Below, piece after piece: positions 1 through 6,143 of a stretch of 23,139 nt of DNA. The notes beneath the pieces were generated by a model, which worked only from the letters and a program-made list of their open reading frames with translations, searched no databases and had not been told where the DNA came from. The position numbers were made by a program, and so were the translations under genes. Position 1 is the stretch's first letter, and the number at the start of each line of letters is the position of its first letter. Source of the stretch: an uncultured Fimbriimonadales bacterium (lineage in GTDB: Bacteria; Armatimonadota; Fimbriimonadia; Fimbriimonadales; GBS-DC); contig CALGZO010000096.1 in NCBI GenBank assembly GCA_937934465.1, forward strand, positions 1 to 23,139. Reading direction: 5' to 3'.

Positions 1-654
1 GCCCCGTCTATTCTCTCGGCGGATTTCGGCGCGATGCGCGAAGCCGTACTCGCGTTGCAAGACGGCGGCGCAGACTGGATCCACTTCGATGTGATGGACG
101 GGCACTTCGTGCCGAACCTCACTTTCGGCGCGCCGATGGTCGCTGCCCTGCGCCCGTATTGCTCGCTCCCCTTCGATGTCCACTTGATGATCGAGCATCC
201 CGAACGCCTCGTTCCCGACTTCGCATCGGCAGGAGCAAACCGTATCACGGTGCATGCGGAGGCGTGCGTGCATCTGCACCGCGTAGTGCAGCAGATACGC
301 GAGCTGGGCTGCGGCGTCGGCGTCGCGCTGAACCCCCACACGCCGCTGGAAGCCGTGCGCTACATCCTGCCCGATATCGACCTGTTGCTGGTGATGACGG
401 TGAATCCCGGCTTTGGCGGGCAGGCGTTTATCGAGTCGGTGAAGCCAAAGATTGCTGAGGCGCGCCTGATGATTGAGCAATACGCGCCACATGTGCTGTT
501 GCAGGTGGACGGCGGCGTGTCGCCTGAGAATGCCCGCGAGGTGGTTGCGCTGGGAGCGCGCGTGCTGGTGGCAGGCTCCAGCGTGTTCCGCGCGCCCACG
601 CCCCAAGAGGGCATCCGCGCCCTGAAATTCGCCCTCATGAGTCAGAAGGCATGA
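1..654 (+). CDS. rpe: Ribulose-phosphate 3-epimerase, 5'-truncated
   Basis: Interconverts D-ribulose 5-phosphate and D-xylulose 5-phosphate in the cytoplasmic pentose phosphate pathway. The frame is open from base 1, where it reads APSILSADFGAM; family members usually begin a few residues earlier, so only about five residues are missing and the ATG at 34 is not the start. Visible family motifs are HFDVMDGHFVPNLTFG, VHLMIEHPE, MTVNPGFGGQAF and LQVDGGVSPENA; the His and Asp residues in the first, second and last of these are the known metal and acid/base ligands of this TIM barrel. The stop codon overlaps the ATG of the next gene (ATGA at 651-654), which indicates translational coupling. Identification is secure; only the N-terminus is unknown. 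Confidence 0.96.
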   Translation, partial: APSILSADFGAMREAVLALQDGGADWIHFDVMDGHFVPNLTFGAPMVAALRPYCSLPFDVHLMIEHPERLVPDFASAGANRITVHAEACVHLHRVVQQIRELGCGVGVALNPHTPLEAVRYILPDIDLLLVMTVNPGFGGQAFIESVKPKIAEARLMIEQYAPHVLLQVDGGVSPENAREVVALGARVLVAGSSVFRAPTPQEGIRALKFALMSQKA

Positions 655-983
655 AACTCAAACTCTCGTACCGTGCGTGGATGGCGGTGTTGCTGGCGTT
701 GCTGATGGGGCTAATCCCCCTGCGACTGGTGATTCTGCGCGCCCTGCCGCGCGAGACCGCCGCCGACAAACGCGCGTGGCTCCTGTGGGCGAGCCTGCTG
801 CTGATTGTCGCCGTCGTGCTGCTCTTCGCGCTCATCTGGCTCGCGCTCAAAGACATCCAGCAGATTCAAGAGCAGTACCGCAAGGCGCACCGCGAAGCGT
901 TCGAGGAGCTGACCGAGCAGATTCGCGCCGACTACCGCCGCAAGCAAGCGCAGCAGCGAGGTGGACAGAATGGCGCTGAGTGA
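651..983 (+). CDS. Small two-helix membrane protein, function unknown
   Basis: A 110-residue protein I cannot assign to a family. Two hydrophobic segments are visible, at about residues 8-27 and 43-65, separated by a short charged loop (LPRETAADKR). After the second helix comes a strongly charged, probably helical or coiled-coil tail of about 40 residues rich in Glu, Gln, Arg and Lys. A helical hairpin in the inner membrane with a long tail on one side is the likely topology. The start overlaps the rpe stop by four bases, and the 3' end overlaps the start of ribD, so it sits inside an operon. Its context of two metabolic enzymes gives no clear role. Confidence 0.75.
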   Translation: MKLKLSYRAWMAVLLALLMGLIPLRLVILRALPRETAADKRAWLLWASLLLIVAVVLLFALIWLALKDIQQIQEQYRKAHREAFEELTEQIRADYRRKQAQQRGGQNGAE

Positions 984-2124
984 GCAAGATTTGCGTTGGA
1001 TGCGCCGCGCCGTGCAGCTGTCCAAGCGCGGCTTCCCCGTGCCGAACCCCCATGTGGGCGCGGTGATTGTGAAAGGCGACACGCTCCTCGGCGAAGGGTT
1101 CCACCCCTACGCAGGCGCGCCCCACGCCGAAATCTTCGCGCTCCAACAGGCGGGCGAGCAGGCGCGCGACGCCACCCTCTATGTCACGCTGGAACCCTGC
1201 TGCCACTACGGACGCACCCCACCCTGCACCCAAGCCGCCCTCCAACACGGCGTACGGCGCGTGGTGGTCGGCATGCTGGACCCGAACCCGCAAGTGGCGG
1301 GCAAGGGCGTCGCCGAGCTGCGCGCAGGCGGCGTGCAAGTGGAACTGCTTAGCCCCGACATCCCCGCCGAAGCGAAACTCATCGAGCAGCTGGAGGCGGT
1401 TAATCGCATCTATCTCCACTGGCGACGGCATAGGCGTCCGTTCATCACACTCAAAGCGGCGATGAGCTTAGACGGCAAGATTGCCACACACACGGGCGAC
1501 TCGAAGTGGATTACGGGCGAGCGGGCGCGCCGTTATGCGCATCGCCTCCGCGCCGAACACGCCGCCGTGCTGGTGGGCATCGAGACCGTGCTGAAAGACC
1601 GCCCCCACCTCACCGCGCGACTGCCCAGCGTGAAGAACCAGCCCCTACGAGTGGTGCTGGACTCCAACTTGCGGCTCTCCTATCACATGCGGGGGGTTCA
1701 GCCTGTGTTGAATACCAGAGAGGCGGACACGCTGATTTTCTATGTGGATAACTACACGGACCGAAAGATGCCCAAGAAAGCGGATTTGCTCAGCTCGCTG
1801 GGCGTGCAGTCGGTTCCGATTTATGTGGATCCCAGCGAGCCGCCGCGCGTGCCTGTGGAGGAGGTGGTGGAGAATCTCGCGTATCGCGGCGTCTCCAGCA
1901 TCTTGGTAGAGGGCGGCGGACAGGTCGCGGCGTCGTTTCTGGAGGCGAAGCTGGTGAATCGCATCGCCTACTTTTACGCGCCGAAGCTGATTGGCGGCGC
2001 GGAGGCGCGCACGGCGTTGGAGGGGCTGGGCGTGGCGCAGGTCGCCGACGCGCCCCACATCAAAAATGTATCGATTCGCAAGCTCGGCGAGGACTGGGTG
2101 GTGGAAGGCGATGTGTCGTATTGA
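970..2124 (+). CDS. ribD: Bifunctional riboflavin biosynthesis protein RibD
   Basis: Catalyses two successive steps of riboflavin synthesis: deamination of diaminohydroxyphosphoribosylaminopyrimidine and NADPH-dependent reduction of the ribose. The N-terminal deaminase domain (about residues 1-140) shows HAEIFAL (zinc His52, catalytic Glu54) and EPCCHYGRTPPC (zinc Cys77 and Cys86). The C-terminal reductase domain (about 145-384) carries LKAAMSLDGKIA, GDSKWITGE, VLVGIETVLKDRPHLTAR and LVEGGGQVAASF. A GTG at 961 is also in frame, but GAGGTGG at 958-964 is a good ribosome binding site five bases from the ATG at 970, which gives 384 residues. It overlaps the upstream membrane protein by 14 bases. 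No other rib gene and no FMN riboswitch are visible, so the gene is scattered and probably expressed from upstream of rpe. Confidence 0.96.
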   Translation: MALSEQDLRWMRRAVQLSKRGFPVPNPHVGAVIVKGDTLLGEGFHPYAGAPHAEIFALQQAGEQARDATLYVTLEPCCHYGRTPPCTQAALQHGVRRVVVGMLDPNPQVAGKGVAELRAGGVQVELLSPDIPAEAKLIEQLEAVNRIYLHWRRHRRPFITLKAAMSLDGKIATHTGDSKWITGERARRYAHRLRAEHAAVLVGIETVLKDRPHLTARLPSVKNQPLRVVLDSNLRLSYHMRGVQPVLNTREADTLIFYVDNYTDRKMPKKADLLSSLGVQSVPIYVDPSEPPRVPVEEVVENLAYRGVSSILVEGGGQVAASFLEAKLVNRIAYFYAPKLIGGAEARTALEGLGVAQVADAPHIKNVSIRKLGEDWVVEGDVSY

Positions 2125-2142
2125 CGCCGTCGCCCGAACCCC

Positions 2143-2565
2143 CTAATCGCGCTCGCTGCGCCCTGAGACGGCGTTCGGCGCGTCGATGACCGCCTGCGGC
2201 GGCGCGTACACGAACACATGCTCGCTCACGCGCTCCACACTGCCCTCAATCGCGTAAATCACGCCGTTGAGGAAGTCGATGATGCGCTCGCGCGCGCCCT
2301 GTGGGGTTGAAGCGAGGTTGATAATCTGCTGGACGCCCTCTTTCAGCCCGTCGGCGGCGACACGCGCGTCTTCCAAGCTATGCAGTTCCTTGCGGATGCA
2401 GATGTGGTAGGGGTGGAAGCGTCGGTAGCGTGCGTCGGTCGCGTTCGCGGGCAGGGCGTCGCCGTCTTCCGCGTGGCGGTCTAACCCGACCAGCGAGCGC
2501 AGGCGCGCCCACATATTCGGGCGGTCCTCGTAGTACTCCTCCATCTCCTCGTAGTATCGGCTCAT
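2143..2565 (-). CDS. sepF: Cell division protein SepF
   Basis: SepF binds FtsZ and membrane and helps organise the Z ring in bacteria that often lack FtsA. The 140-residue protein has an acidic, Tyr-rich N-terminus (MSRYYEEMEEYYED) followed by an amphipathic stretch that in the family is the membrane anchor. A variable linker follows, then the SepF core at about residues 50-125, including LEDARVAADGLKEG, IDFLNGVIYAIEGSVERV and HVFVYAPPQ. An in-frame ATG four codons upstream (2577) overlaps the GGAGGT ribosome binding site that lies five bases before the ATG at 2565, so 2565 is the real start. It follows yggS on the same strand; sepF next to a YggS/YlmE gene is a known arrangement in Gram-positives and cyanobacteria. 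Here a hairpin array separates the two. Confidence 0.93.
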   Translation of the reverse strand: MSRYYEEMEEYYEDRPNMWARLRSLVGLDRHAEDGDALPANATDARYRRFHPYHICIRKELHSLEDARVAADGLKEGVQQIINLASTPQGARERIIDFLNGVIYAIEGSVERVSEHVFVYAPPQAVIDAPNAVSGRSERD

Positions 2566-2588
2566 CAGTACCTCCATGTAATCTTGTG

Positions 2589-2883
2589 GCTTGGACAGTC
2601 TTGTCCAAGCGTACTGTGTCGGCGGGACGCCGACGCTACAGTGGCTTGGACATTCCTGTCCAAGCGTGGCTCGTCGGCGAGGACGCCGACGCTACGCTTT
2701 GCGACGCCAAGAAAGGCGTCGCACCTGTGCAGGTCGTCGGCGAGGACGCCGACGCTACAGTGGCTTGGACAGTCTTGTCCAAGCGTATTGTGTCGGCGAG
2801 GACGCCGACGCTACGGTTTGATGTTCGTCGGCGGGACGCCGACGCTACGGTTTGATGTTCGTCGGCGGGACGCCGACGCTACG
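2589..2883. repeat. Array of ten intergenic hairpins from three families
   Basis: This fills the 330-base gap between sepF and yggS. Family A (GCTTGGACA, 4-base loop, TGTCCAAGC) occurs at 2589-2610, 2644-2665 and 2763-2784. Family B (GTCGGCG, loop GGA or AGGA, CGCCGAC, then GCTAC) occurs at 2618-2639, 2672-2696, 2735-2758, 2792-2815, 2826-2849 and 2860-2883. Family C (GCGACGCC, AAGAAA, GGCGTCGC) occurs once at 2701-2722, followed by a short palindrome ACCTGTGCAGGT. All stems are perfect. The loops vary while the arms are kept, which implies that the structure matters or that the units spread as hairpins. On the minus strand the whole array would be transcribed as the leader of sepF if phoU-yggS-sepF is one operon. 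The long open frames that cross it are artefacts of the repeat. Confidence 0.93.
2816..2883. repeat. Perfect 34-base tandem duplication with one B hairpin per unit
   Basis: Bases 2816-2849 and 2850-2883 are identical. Each unit begins GTTTGATGTT and contains one family B hairpin ending in GCTACG. Other B units in the array differ in loop and flank, so this pair looks like the most recent duplication. Confidence 0.95.
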
Positions 2884-2895
2884 CGCGTGGCTTGT

Positions 2896-3570
2896 TCAGG
2901 CGCGTTCGCCAAACAGCGCAGTGCCCAGGCGCAGCATGGTGCTGCCCTCTTCGATGGCGATTTCCAGGTCGTGGCTCATGCCCATCGAGAGCCACTGGCG
3001 GTTCGGCGCGGGCAGCGTCTCGTACAGGGCGCGCAACTGCTGGAATGCTCGGCGTATCACACGCTCATCGTCGGTGTAGGGCGCAACGCCCATCAGCCCC
3101 TGCAGTTCCACCCCCTGCGCTTGGCACGCCTGCTCAATCAGCGCGGGGGCGTCTTCGGGCGTCACGCCTGCGCGCCCCTCGATATCCGCTAAGCGCACCT
3201 CAATCAGCACAGGTTGCGCCACGCCGCGTTGCAACGCCACCCGTTGAACCTCCTGCAATAAGGATACCCTATCTACCGATTGTATTAATGCAAATCGCCC
3301 CACCACATATTTGACCTTATTGGTTTGGAGATGTCCGATAAAGTGCCACCGTATATCGTGGGGCAATTGGTTGAGTTTCTCACGGGCTTGTTGCCAATAG
3401 TTCTCGCCGAAGTCGCGCAGTCCGAGCGCGTAGGCTTCCTGAATTCGTTCGGGCGGCGCGCCCTTGCTGACTGCCACGATGCGGATTTCGGCGGGGTTGC
3501 GTCCCGATTGGGCGCAGGCGTTCGCGATACGCGCCTGCAGCGCGCGCCACCGTTCAGATAGAGACGCCAT
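2896..3570 (-). CDS. YggS/YlmE-family PLP homeostasis protein
   Basis: A single-domain fold-type III pyridoxal-phosphate protein of 224 residues, the usual size. Family members bind PLP without a known catalytic reaction and keep free PLP and amino-acid pools in balance. The PLP lysine is Lys36 in IVAVSKGAP. Other signatures are DFGENYWQQ, WHFIGHLQTNK, SMGMSHDLEIAI and GSTMLRLGTALFG, the last forming the phosphate-binding end of the barrel. The start overlaps the end of phoU by 17 bases, with GAGG just upstream, so translation is probably coupled to phoU. Pairing with sepF downstream matches the ylmE-sepF cluster seen in many bacteria. Confidence 0.95.
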   Translation of the reverse strand: MASLSERWRALQARIANACAQSGRNPAEIRIVAVSKGAPPERIQEAYALGLRDFGENYWQQAREKLNQLPHDIRWHFIGHLQTNKVKYVVGRFALIQSVDRVSLLQEVQRVALQRGVAQPVLIEVRLADIEGRAGVTPEDAPALIEQACQAQGVELQGLMGVAPYTDDERVIRRAFQQLRALYETLPAPNRQWLSMGMSHDLEIAIEEGSTMLRLGTALFGERA

Positions 3571-4312
3571 TGACCTCAGGCTCGCTCGGCTGCTGCTCGG
3601 CGGCGTGTTGCGCGGCTTCGGCGAACGCCTCGTCCAACGCGCCGCTCTTGTGCTTCTTCGCGAGTTGCTCCAGACGCCCCGTCTCCATAAACCACACGCG
3701 CTCGGCGATGTTGGTCGCGTGGTCGGCGATGCGCTCCAAGTAGTGCGCCACCAGCAGCAGCCACGACGCCGCTGTGACCTGTTCGGGGTGCGCGCGCATT
3801 ATCTCCTGCAGCTGCGTGCGGATGCGCCGATAGATTTCGTCCACCTCGTCATCCTGCTGGCACACATGAATTACTTTCTGCAGGTCGCGCTTCACATACG
3901 CCTCGATGCTGTCCAGCACCATGCGCCGCGCGGCGTTGGCAAGGCGCGGGACATCCACCAACTGCTCCACGGGCGGCTCATCGCGCAGTTTCCGCGCCGC
4001 CTTCGCGATATCGACGGCGTAGTCGCCAATCCGCTCGATATCGGTAATCATCTTCATAATCGTGCCAATCGTGCGCAGGTCGCTGCCCATCGGCTGCTGC
4101 AGCGCAATCAGGCGCAAGCAGTTCGATTCAATCTCCACATCGATCTGATCCACCTCGTCGTCGCGGCGCAGCACCTGCTCGGCGCGTTTCAAATCGCCGC
4201 GCCAGAGCGACTCCACCGCATCCGCGACCATCCCCTCCACGATGCTTGCCATCGCAAGCACCTTCGTCTCCAACTCCTGGAGTTCCGCGTCAAAAAGTTG
4301 CCTCGTCATCAT
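3554..4312 (-). CDS. phoU: Phosphate uptake regulator PhoU
   Basis: PhoU links the Pst phosphate transporter to the PhoR/PhoB two-component system and restrains phosphate uptake. The 252-residue protein has two repeats of the PhoU three-helix bundle: one with RRDDEVDQIDVEIE and MKMITDIERIGDYAVDIA, the other with CQQDDEVDEIYRRI and HYLERIADHATNIAERV. These E/DxxxD clusters are the metal-binding motifs of the family. An upstream TTG at 4321 is in frame, but it lies on the -10 box TATAAT (4321-4326), so I chose the ATG at 4312 (a second ATG follows directly). The C-terminus after about residue 215 is acidic and low in complexity. No pst or phoBR gene is in view; the neighbours are yggS and sepF. 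Confidence 0.95.
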   Translation of the reverse strand: MMTRQLFDAELQELETKVLAMASIVEGMVADAVESLWRGDLKRAEQVLRRDDEVDQIDVEIESNCLRLIALQQPMGSDLRTIGTIMKMITDIERIGDYAVDIAKAARKLRDEPPVEQLVDVPRLANAARRMVLDSIEAYVKRDLQKVIHVCQQDDEVDEIYRRIRTQLQEIMRAHPEQVTAASWLLLVAHYLERIADHATNIAERVWFMETGRLEQLAKKHKSGALDEAFAEAAQHAAEQQPSEPEVNGVSI

Positions 4313-4320
4313 GGAGGGCA

Positions 4321-4350
4321 ATTATACCTAAACTACTAAGCTTTTGAAAA
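4321..4350 (-). promoter_or_regulatory. phoU promoter, probably leaderless
   Basis: On the minus strand a perfect -10 box TATAAT (4326-4321) has TTTTCA, a 4-of-6 match to the -35 consensus, 18 bases upstream (4350-4345). Only eight bases separate the -10 from the ATG at 4312, so transcription would begin within a base or two of the start codon. No ribosome binding site fits in that space. Confidence 0.7.
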
Positions 4351-4393
4351 TCGCGCGAGAGAACGCCCACGATTCTCCGAACCCTCTCGTGGC

Positions 4394-4427
4394 AGGGGCA
4401 AATCTTGTGGGGGACGCGGTTGCCCCT
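4394..4427. repeat. REP-like inverted repeat upstream of dnaA
   Basis: Arms AGGGGCAA (4394-4401) and TTGCCCCT (4420-4427) are perfect complements around an 18-base G-rich loop. The sequence ends TTGCCCCTACAA, a style typical of dispersed extragenic palindromes. It lies in the 278-base gap between the divergent phoU and dnaA genes. Apart from this repeat, the two promoters and one DnaA box, I see nothing else in that gap. Confidence 0.6.
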
Positions 4428-4545
4428 ACAACCGATTGGATTGAGAGCGTTTGAGCGTGTTATCAGCGTTAAAAAGCAGAAAAATCTTGGAAAAAGCTCT
4501 TATTAGGGTTTCTTGGCTGCTCATGGCTACGAACGGCTACTCAGA

Positions 4546-4554
4546 TGTGCATAA
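4546..4554 (-). promoter_or_regulatory. DnaA-box-like site
   Basis: TGTGCATAA on the plus strand is TTATGCACA on the minus strand, one mismatch from the DnaA box TTATCCACA. It lies 24 bases upstream of the proposed dnaA -10 box. One good box is consistent with autoregulation of dnaA, not with a full replication origin. Confidence 0.5.
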
Positions 4555-4577
4555 CACTTGCAGGAGTTCGAGGGGGA

Positions 4578-4583
4578 TATGCT
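4578..4583 (+). promoter_or_regulatory. Candidate dnaA -10 box, leaderless layout
   Basis: TATGCT fits TANNNT and ends seven bases before the ATG at 4591. An alternative extended -10, TGCTAATAT (4580-4588), would place the transcript start inside the proposed gene and favour the later ATG at 4618 or 4630. No convincing -35 box is visible for either. Confidence 0.4.
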
Positions 4584-4590
4584 AATATAT

Positions 4591-6030
4591 ATGCCGACCC
4601 CGCAGGCGAGAGCAGGGATGCATACAGCAATGCGCAGGGAGGACTTAGCACCTGAGCAGTTGCGATTTGGGGAGGATGCAGCGGCGGCGCAGTTGCGTCG
4701 TGCGTGGCGGAATGTCATTCAGGCGTTGTTGCCCCGAATCGCGTCGTCGAGTCGTCGGTACTTGGAGGCGATTGAGCCGCTGGGCATCGAGGACGATTGC
4801 GTGCTGCTACGCCTTGATAACCCCTTCGGACGCGACTGGATGCAGAGGCGCCACCTGCGCGAGATTCAGGAGCTGCTCAGTCAGCAGTTGGGCTTCGCAG
4901 TGGCGGCGCGCTTGGTGGGCGCGGAGGATGCGCCTGTTGCTGCGCCCGAACCGCCCCCCGTAGCGACGCTGCCCGCCGCTGCGCCGCAGACCCCGACGAC
5001 GCCTGCCCCGCGCTTCCACCCGAACCTGACCTTCGAGACCTTCGTGGTGGGCAAGAGCAATCGGATGGCGCACGCCGCCGCTGTCGCCGTCGCCAACGGC
5101 GCGACCCAACGCTACAACCCACTCTTTATCTACAGCCCGCCCGGACTGGGCAAAACGCACCTGCTACACGCGATTGGACATGTCGCGCTGCGTCGCCAGC
5201 CGAACCTGCGCGTGATGTACCTCAGCGGCGAGGAGTTCGTGAACAGCTATGTGCAAGCGATGCGCCAACAGAAAGCCGACGAGTTCCGCGAGCGACACCG
5301 CAGCGTGCAACTGTGGCTGATGGACGATGTGCAGTTCATCGCTGGCAAAGAGCGCACGCAGGAGGAGTTCTTCCACATCTTCAACAGTCTGCACGGCTCA
5401 GGCAAGCAGCTGGTGATGACCAGCGACAAGCCCCCGCGCGAGCTGGTGGGCATCGAGGAACGCCTGCGCACGCGCTTCGAGATGGGGCTATGCGCCGAGA
5501 TTGACCCGCCCGACTTGGAGATGCGCATCGCCATCCTGCTCAGCAAGGCGGAGCGCGACGGCGTTATCCTACCCCTCGATATCGCCGAGTTTATCGCCGA
5601 CAAGGTGCAATCGAATGTGCGCGTGCTGGAGGGCGCGCTGACTCGCCTGGTCGCGCTGAGCTCGATTTCGGGCGAGCCGCTGAGCCTGAGCCTTGCCTCC
5701 GACGCGCTGCGCGCGTACTTGGTGGACGCGCCGCCCGTCAAAGCACCCTCCTTAGAACGCATCGTCCAAATCGTGTGCGAGGAGATGGGCGTCCCGCCAA
5801 GCGAACTCAAAGGCGAGAGCCGCCGCAGTGAGATTGCTCAAGCTCGTCAAATCGCGGTGTTCATCGCACGCGAGGCGACGGGCGAGCCGTGGGCAAAAAT
5901 CGCCGCCGCCATCGGACGCACCGACCACACGACGGTGCTGCACGCCTACAAACAAGCCCAGCAACGCATCCGCAACGATCCCAAGCTGCGCGAGCGCGTG
6001 CAATCCCTGCGCCAACGCATCGCGCGATAG
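4591..6030 (+). CDS. dnaA: Chromosomal replication initiator DnaA
   Basis: DnaA binds and melts the replication origin and loads the helicase. At 479 residues it has the full domain order: domain I (about 30-110, with RRAWRNVIQALLPRI), a Pro/Ala-rich linker (about 110-140), the AAA+ domain with Walker A GLGKTH (Lys188) and Walker B LWLMDDVQF, sensor region SLHGSGKQLVMTSDKPP, and GIEERLRTRFEMGL. The C-terminal helix-turn-helix domain begins ARQIAVFIAREATGEPWAKI and contains the signature GRTDHTTVLHA (from about residue 442), where most DnaA proteins have GGRDHTTV. Several in-frame starts exist (TTG 4558, ATG 4579, 4591, 4618, 4630) and none has a well-placed ribosome binding site; 4591 fits the leaderless pattern seen at other genes here. 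phoU lies upstream and a glycoside-hydrolase-like gene downstream, not dnaN or rpmH. Confidence 0.96.
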   Translation: MPTPQARAGMHTAMRREDLAPEQLRFGEDAAAAQLRRAWRNVIQALLPRIASSSRRYLEAIEPLGIEDDCVLLRLDNPFGRDWMQRRHLREIQELLSQQLGFAVAARLVGAEDAPVAAPEPPPVATLPAAAPQTPTTPAPRFHPNLTFETFVVGKSNRMAHAAAVAVANGATQRYNPLFIYSPPGLGKTHLLHAIGHVALRRQPNLRVMYLSGEEFVNSYVQAMRQQKADEFRERHRSVQLWLMDDVQFIAGKERTQEEFFHIFNSLHGSGKQLVMTSDKPPRELVGIEERLRTRFEMGLCAEIDPPDLEMRIAILLSKAERDGVILPLDIAEFIADKVQSNVRVLEGALTRLVALSSISGEPLSLSLASDALRAYLVDAPPVKAPSLERIVQIVCEEMGVPPSELKGESRRSEIAQARQIAVFIAREATGEPWAKIAAAIGRTDHTTVLHAYKQAQQRIRNDPKLRERVQSLRQRIAR

Positions 6031-6096
6031 CAGGACAATCGAACCCTGTATCGAAATCACTCACTGTTGAGCGAAGGAAGGTGAATGTTCCCCTCA

Positions 6097-6124
6097 GAAG
6101 CCCCTGCCCCGACACAGGGGCTTC
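6097..6124 (+). terminator. Hairpin after dnaA, possible terminator or REP-like element
   Basis: GAAGCCCCTG and CAGGGGCTTC form a perfect 10-base-pair stem around the loop CCCCGACA. It begins 67 bases after the dnaA stop. No run of T follows, so intrinsic termination is uncertain. The loop contains the candidate -35 box of the next gene. Confidence 0.55.
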
Positions 6125-6137
6125 CCTACGGTACAAT
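6109..6137 (+). promoter_or_regulatory. Promoter of the gene at 6144, probably leaderless
   Basis: The -35 candidate CCGACA (6109-6114, four of six) and the -10 TACAAT (6132-6137, five of six) are separated by exactly 17 bases. The -10 ends six bases before ATG 6144, so the transcript would start at or next to the start codon. Confidence 0.65.
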
Positions 6138-6143
6138 AAGCAG

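Noticed and set aside
2589..2883. CRISPR array
   Set aside because: Repeats are 20-25 bases, of three types, with irregular and very short gaps and no unique spacers; no cas gene is nearby.
2430..3192. Long plus-strand open frames over the array and opposite sepF and yggS
   Set aside because: They are made of translated hairpin repeats or are shadows of clear genes on the other strand, with no ribosome binding site.
3464..4339. 291-codon open frame opposite phoU
   Set aside because: Fully antisense to a confident phoU gene; Arg/His/Leu-rich shadow composition.
4313..4590. Replication origin
   Set aside because: Only one near-consensus DnaA box and no box cluster or clear AT-rich region.
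6097..6124. Firm call of an intrinsic terminator
   Set aside because: The stem is strong but no T-run follows; kept only as a possible terminator or repeat.
5889..6143. N-terminal extension of the 994-residue protein
   Set aside because: It would overlap dnaA by 142 bases, its residues are low-complexity Arg/Ala-rich and a good promoter sits just before 6144.
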